Assembly (NCBI GenBank): GCA_026168605.1
Contig: JAPFDX010000001.1
Location: 1-64,000 of the forward strand
Direction: 5' to 3'
Length of the DNA stretch: 64,000 nucleotides
DNA from: Roseburia sp.
GTDB lineage: Bacteria > Bacillota > Clostridia > Lachnospirales > Lachnospiraceae
Part shown: in pieces, positions 62,120 through 64,000 of the stretch
How positions within the stretch are numbered: position 1 is the stretch's first letter
Layout of the letters: each line of letters starts with the position of its first letter
Notes under the pieces: model-generated
What the model saw: only the letters and a program-made list of their open reading frames with translations
What the model was told of the DNA's origin: nothing
Database searches by the model: none
Made by a program: the position numbers and the translations under genes

Positions 62120-63007
62120 TTACTGATCTAATAGTTCGATCGAGAGCTCATACGCCGCGTTTTCTCCCTCCGGCAGTGTGATGATATCCCGCTTATGACA
62201 GAACACATCATCCTCATCGTCGTAGATGGCTGCGCCGTTCCACGGCTCGAGACAGAGGAAGGGCGCGCGCCCCTCGGGGAGCGTCCAGAATGCGATGGAG
62301 ACGAAGCCCGGATAGGAGAGGAGAACACCTTTTCCGGTGGACGGATTGGCCAGTTTCACGGAGTGCGAGCTGGTGTGCGGGAACAAGATAGCGTCGTTGT
62401 CAAACATATCCGGGTGCAGCGGGAGAAAGCGGCTGCGCTCTCCGAAGCGGCGTTTTCCGGTGGAGGAGAAACACAGATGCTCTAAGTCGTAGACGGTCGC
62501 GTCCAGATTTTCCTTCTTTTCAAATTCGAGACGGTAATCGGAGAGTGTCTCGCCGTCCTCCAGCGGGCACATAAAGCCAGGGTGCGCGCCGATGTGGTAA
62601 AAGATCTCCCGCGTGTCTGTGTTTTTTACCTGATAGGTCATCGCAAGGCGGTTTGCGGTTAAGGCGTAGGTTAAGCGGAGCTCAAAGTGAAACGGGTACA
62701 ACGGCAGGGTCGCCCCGGAATCCGTGAGAAGGAAGGTCGCCGACTCATCGTCCGCCCGCTCAACGGTAAACTCGGATTCCTTGCAGAAACCGTGCTTTTG
62801 CAGCGGGTACTCCGTGCCGTCGATGATCGTTTTGTTGTCGCGCAGATTCCCTATGGTCGGAAACAGAAGCGGCGAGGAGCGCATCCAGAATCTGGGATCG
62901 GAGTTCCAGATAAACTCTTTTCCCTCCGGTGTGCGGAAGGATTTTAACTCCGCGCCCAGGGTGTCGATGACGACGGTGTAATTTTCGGAATGAAGCGTTA
63001 CTTTCAT
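62120..63007 (-). CDS. Aldose 1-epimerase family protein
   Basis: 295 residues of the galactose-mutarotase-like fold, LacX/YeaD-like branch. Visible are AELKSFRTPEGKEFIWNSDPRFW, SSPLLFPTIGNLRDN, LQKHGFCKESEF (His), YHIGAHPGFMCPLEDGE (His-Pro-Gly loop) and FLCLEPWNGAAIYDDE (catalytic Glu region). It would interconvert sugar anomers; the sugar is not predictable. AGGAGGTTTTTTATT precedes the ATG on the minus strand. The upstream spacer has CTATAAG/CTTATAG at 63036-63055. Confidence 0.9.
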   Translation of the reverse strand: MKVTLHSENYTVVIDTLGAELKSFRTPEGKEFIWNSDPRFWMRSSPLLFPTIGNLRDNKTIIDGTEYPLQKHGFCKESEFTVERADDESATFLLTDSGATLPLYPFHFELRLTYALTANRLAMTYQVKNTDTREIFYHIGAHPGFMCPLEDGETLSDYRLEFEKKENLDATVYDLEHLCFSSTGKRRFGERSRFLPLHPDMFDNDAILFPHTSSHSVKLANPSTGKGVLLSYPGFVSIAFWTLPEGRAPFLCLEPWNGAAIYDDEDDVFCHKRDIITLPEGENAAYELSIELLDQ

Positions 63008-63035
63008 AATAAAAAACCTCCTGATTGTCGTTTTC

Positions 63036-63055
63036 CTATAAGTTCTTTCTTATAG
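63036..63055. promoter_or_regulatory. Operator-like inverted repeat between divergent genes
   Basis: CTATAAG (63036-63042), 6 nt, CTTATAG (63049-63055) in the 163-nt gap between the epimerase-like gene and the ABC transporter operon. It could be a repressor site or just an AT-rich hairpin. Confidence 0.35.
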
Positions 63056-63170
63056 TATAAAGAGAGAATCCGCTGCAGAAAGGATGAAAAAACTTCCACC
63101 TTATAAAAATAAAGGAAGGTGCTACAATGGGATTAACAAATGAAAAACGAAGAGAGAAAGGGAGAGGGAA

Positions 63171-63950
63171 ATGAAGAAGAAAAGCAAAGCTGACAGAATT
63201 CCGAAATGGGCATGGCTGCTTCTGTCGTTTGTGACAGCGATGATCGTGTGGTATTTACTGTCACTGAATCCACAGACGGCGCGAAGCTTTCCGAATGTGG
63301 TAAAGGTGATACAGTCACTGCCGGTCATGATTGAACGTGGGGTTTTCTGGCAGGATATCGGCAGCAGTTTGATCTCTGTGACAGCAGGTTTTGCGATTGG
63401 ATTTGTACTGTCGCTGCCGGTGGCGATTCTGATGGCATGGTATGCGCCGGTGCGCAACATCATCGAGCCGTGGATCCAGTTCATCCGTAACATTCCGCCT
63501 CTGGCATATGTGCCGCTTGTTGTTATTTCCGCCGGAGTTGGACGGAAACCGCAGATCATCGTCATCACGATCGCGACATTCCTGATCATGACGGTTACGA
63601 TCTATCAGGGTGTGATCAATGTGGATGAGACACTGATCAAGGCGGCGAGAGTGCTCGGGGCAACAGACAAGGATATTTTCTTCCGCGTGATCGCGCCGGC
63701 AACATTGCCGTTTATCATCACAGCGATCCGTCTGGGAAGCTCGACGGCGCTGACCACACTGATCGCGGCGGAGTCCACGGGAGCGATCGCAGGACTTGGT
63801 ATGAGAATCCGGTCGCTGAACAACAGCTTTGAGTCGGAGCCGATGCTTTTGTACATCATCATTATCGGTATCATCGGAATGTTGGTTGAGAAGTTTGTTA
63901 AATTCTTAGAAAGGAGGTTCACGGGATGGCAGGAGAAGAGAGAAGTGTAA
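63171..63950 (+). CDS. ABC transporter permease (SsuC/TauC/NrtB type)
   Basis: 259 residues, about six membrane helices, of the nitrate/sulfonate/taurine importer permease class. The EAA loop that docks the ATPase is visible as AARVLGATDKDIFFRVIAPATLP. The preceding SFIRNIPPLAYVPL-like block (FIRNIPPLAYVPLVVISAGVGRK) is characteristic. GAAAGGGAGAGGGAA precedes the ATG. The ATPase gene overlaps its end by 25 nt. No substrate-binding protein precedes it, so that gene may lie beyond the window. The substrate is unknown. Confidence 0.93.
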   Translation: MKKKSKADRIPKWAWLLLSFVTAMIVWYLLSLNPQTARSFPNVVKVIQSLPVMIERGVFWQDIGSSLISVTAGFAIGFVLSLPVAILMAWYAPVRNIIEPWIQFIRNIPPLAYVPLVVISAGVGRKPQIIVITIATFLIMTVTIYQGVINVDETLIKAARVLGATDKDIFFRVIAPATLPFIITAIRLGSSTALTTLIAAESTGAIAGLGMRIRSLNNSFESEPMLLYIIIIGIIGMLVEKFVKFLERRFTGWQEKREV

Positions 63951-64000
63951 AAGTAAAAATTGACAATGTCAGAAAAGTTTACGACACCAGAAACGGCGAG
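63926..64000 (+). CDS. ABC transporter ATP-binding protein, 3' partial
   Basis: Only the first 25 residues are present (VKVKIDNVRKVYDTRNGE), a typical SsuB/TauB-like ATPase N terminus before the Walker A region. AAGGAGG lies 8 nt before ATG 63926, inside the permease gene, giving a coupled permease-ATPase pair. The frame runs off the right edge. Confidence 0.85.
   Translation, partial: MAGEERSVKVKIDNVRKVYDTRNGE

Overview
The window looks like part of the chromosome of a Lachnospiraceae-type clostridium (Firmicutes, moderate GC). The evidence is protein character (GroEL, PPDK, DegV, long M16C protease, giant dehydratase-activase, one-ORF GlyQS), strong AGGAGG-type ribosome sites and TTGACA-17-TATAAT-type promoters. 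Genus is not assignable by eye. No phage, integrase, transposase, plasmid or CRISPR genes were seen.

Layout: 1-4.3 kb holds the end of groEL, a Nudix hydrolase, mgsA, a DegV protein and a PdaA-like deacetylase. 4.3-9.9 kb (minus) holds a glycosyltransferase fused to a MarR-type domain, just behind a 1415-residue dehydratase-activase-like protein. 10.4-15.9 kb holds a rhomboid-like membrane protein, aroC, aroA, tgt and yajC. 16-25 kb is an amino-acid block: leuB-ilvD-ilvB-serC-serA-DUF1015-mscS, tightly spaced. 25-32.5 kb holds csp, an M16C peptidase, era, a YqzL-like small gene, recO, a lipoprotein and glyS. 32.5-39 kb holds a membrane-protein gene interrupted by an in-frame amber stop, ppdK, an NSS symporter and a GNAT. 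39-46.7 kb holds xth, a RACo-like ferredoxin/ASKHA activator, a MATE pump, a 1010-residue c-di-GMP-type regulator and an Sfp-type transferase. 47-52.6 kb holds greA, metF, an unknown gene, larC, larB and dinB. 53-59.5 kb holds a DUF4422 protein, tRNA-Arg(CCG), an SH3 protein, rluF-like, ligA and metA. 59.6-64 kb holds an MBOAT acyltransferase with an SGNH-like partner, an aldose epimerase-like gene and the start of an SsuCB-type ABC transporter.

Two signals stand out. First, four dispersed ~310-320 nt elements (at about 9.93, 11.38, 46.77 and 52.63 kb) share a structured core between ~110-120 nt imperfect inverted arms. Both arm and core helices show compensatory changes between copies, so they behave like a structured nucleic-acid repeat family rather than coding sequence. 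Second, the MBOAT/SGNH pair, which probably O-acylates a surface glycan, sits behind a consensus -35/-10 promoter whose 19-nt spacer contains a run of nine G. This is the classic geometry for phase variation by slippage.

Other points: a three-way-junction fold that buries the pdaA-like start codon, a GT2-MarR fusion, a Ser-to-Cys change at the SGNH nucleophile position, an orphan RACo-like activator, and a tRNA-Arg with helix mismatches.
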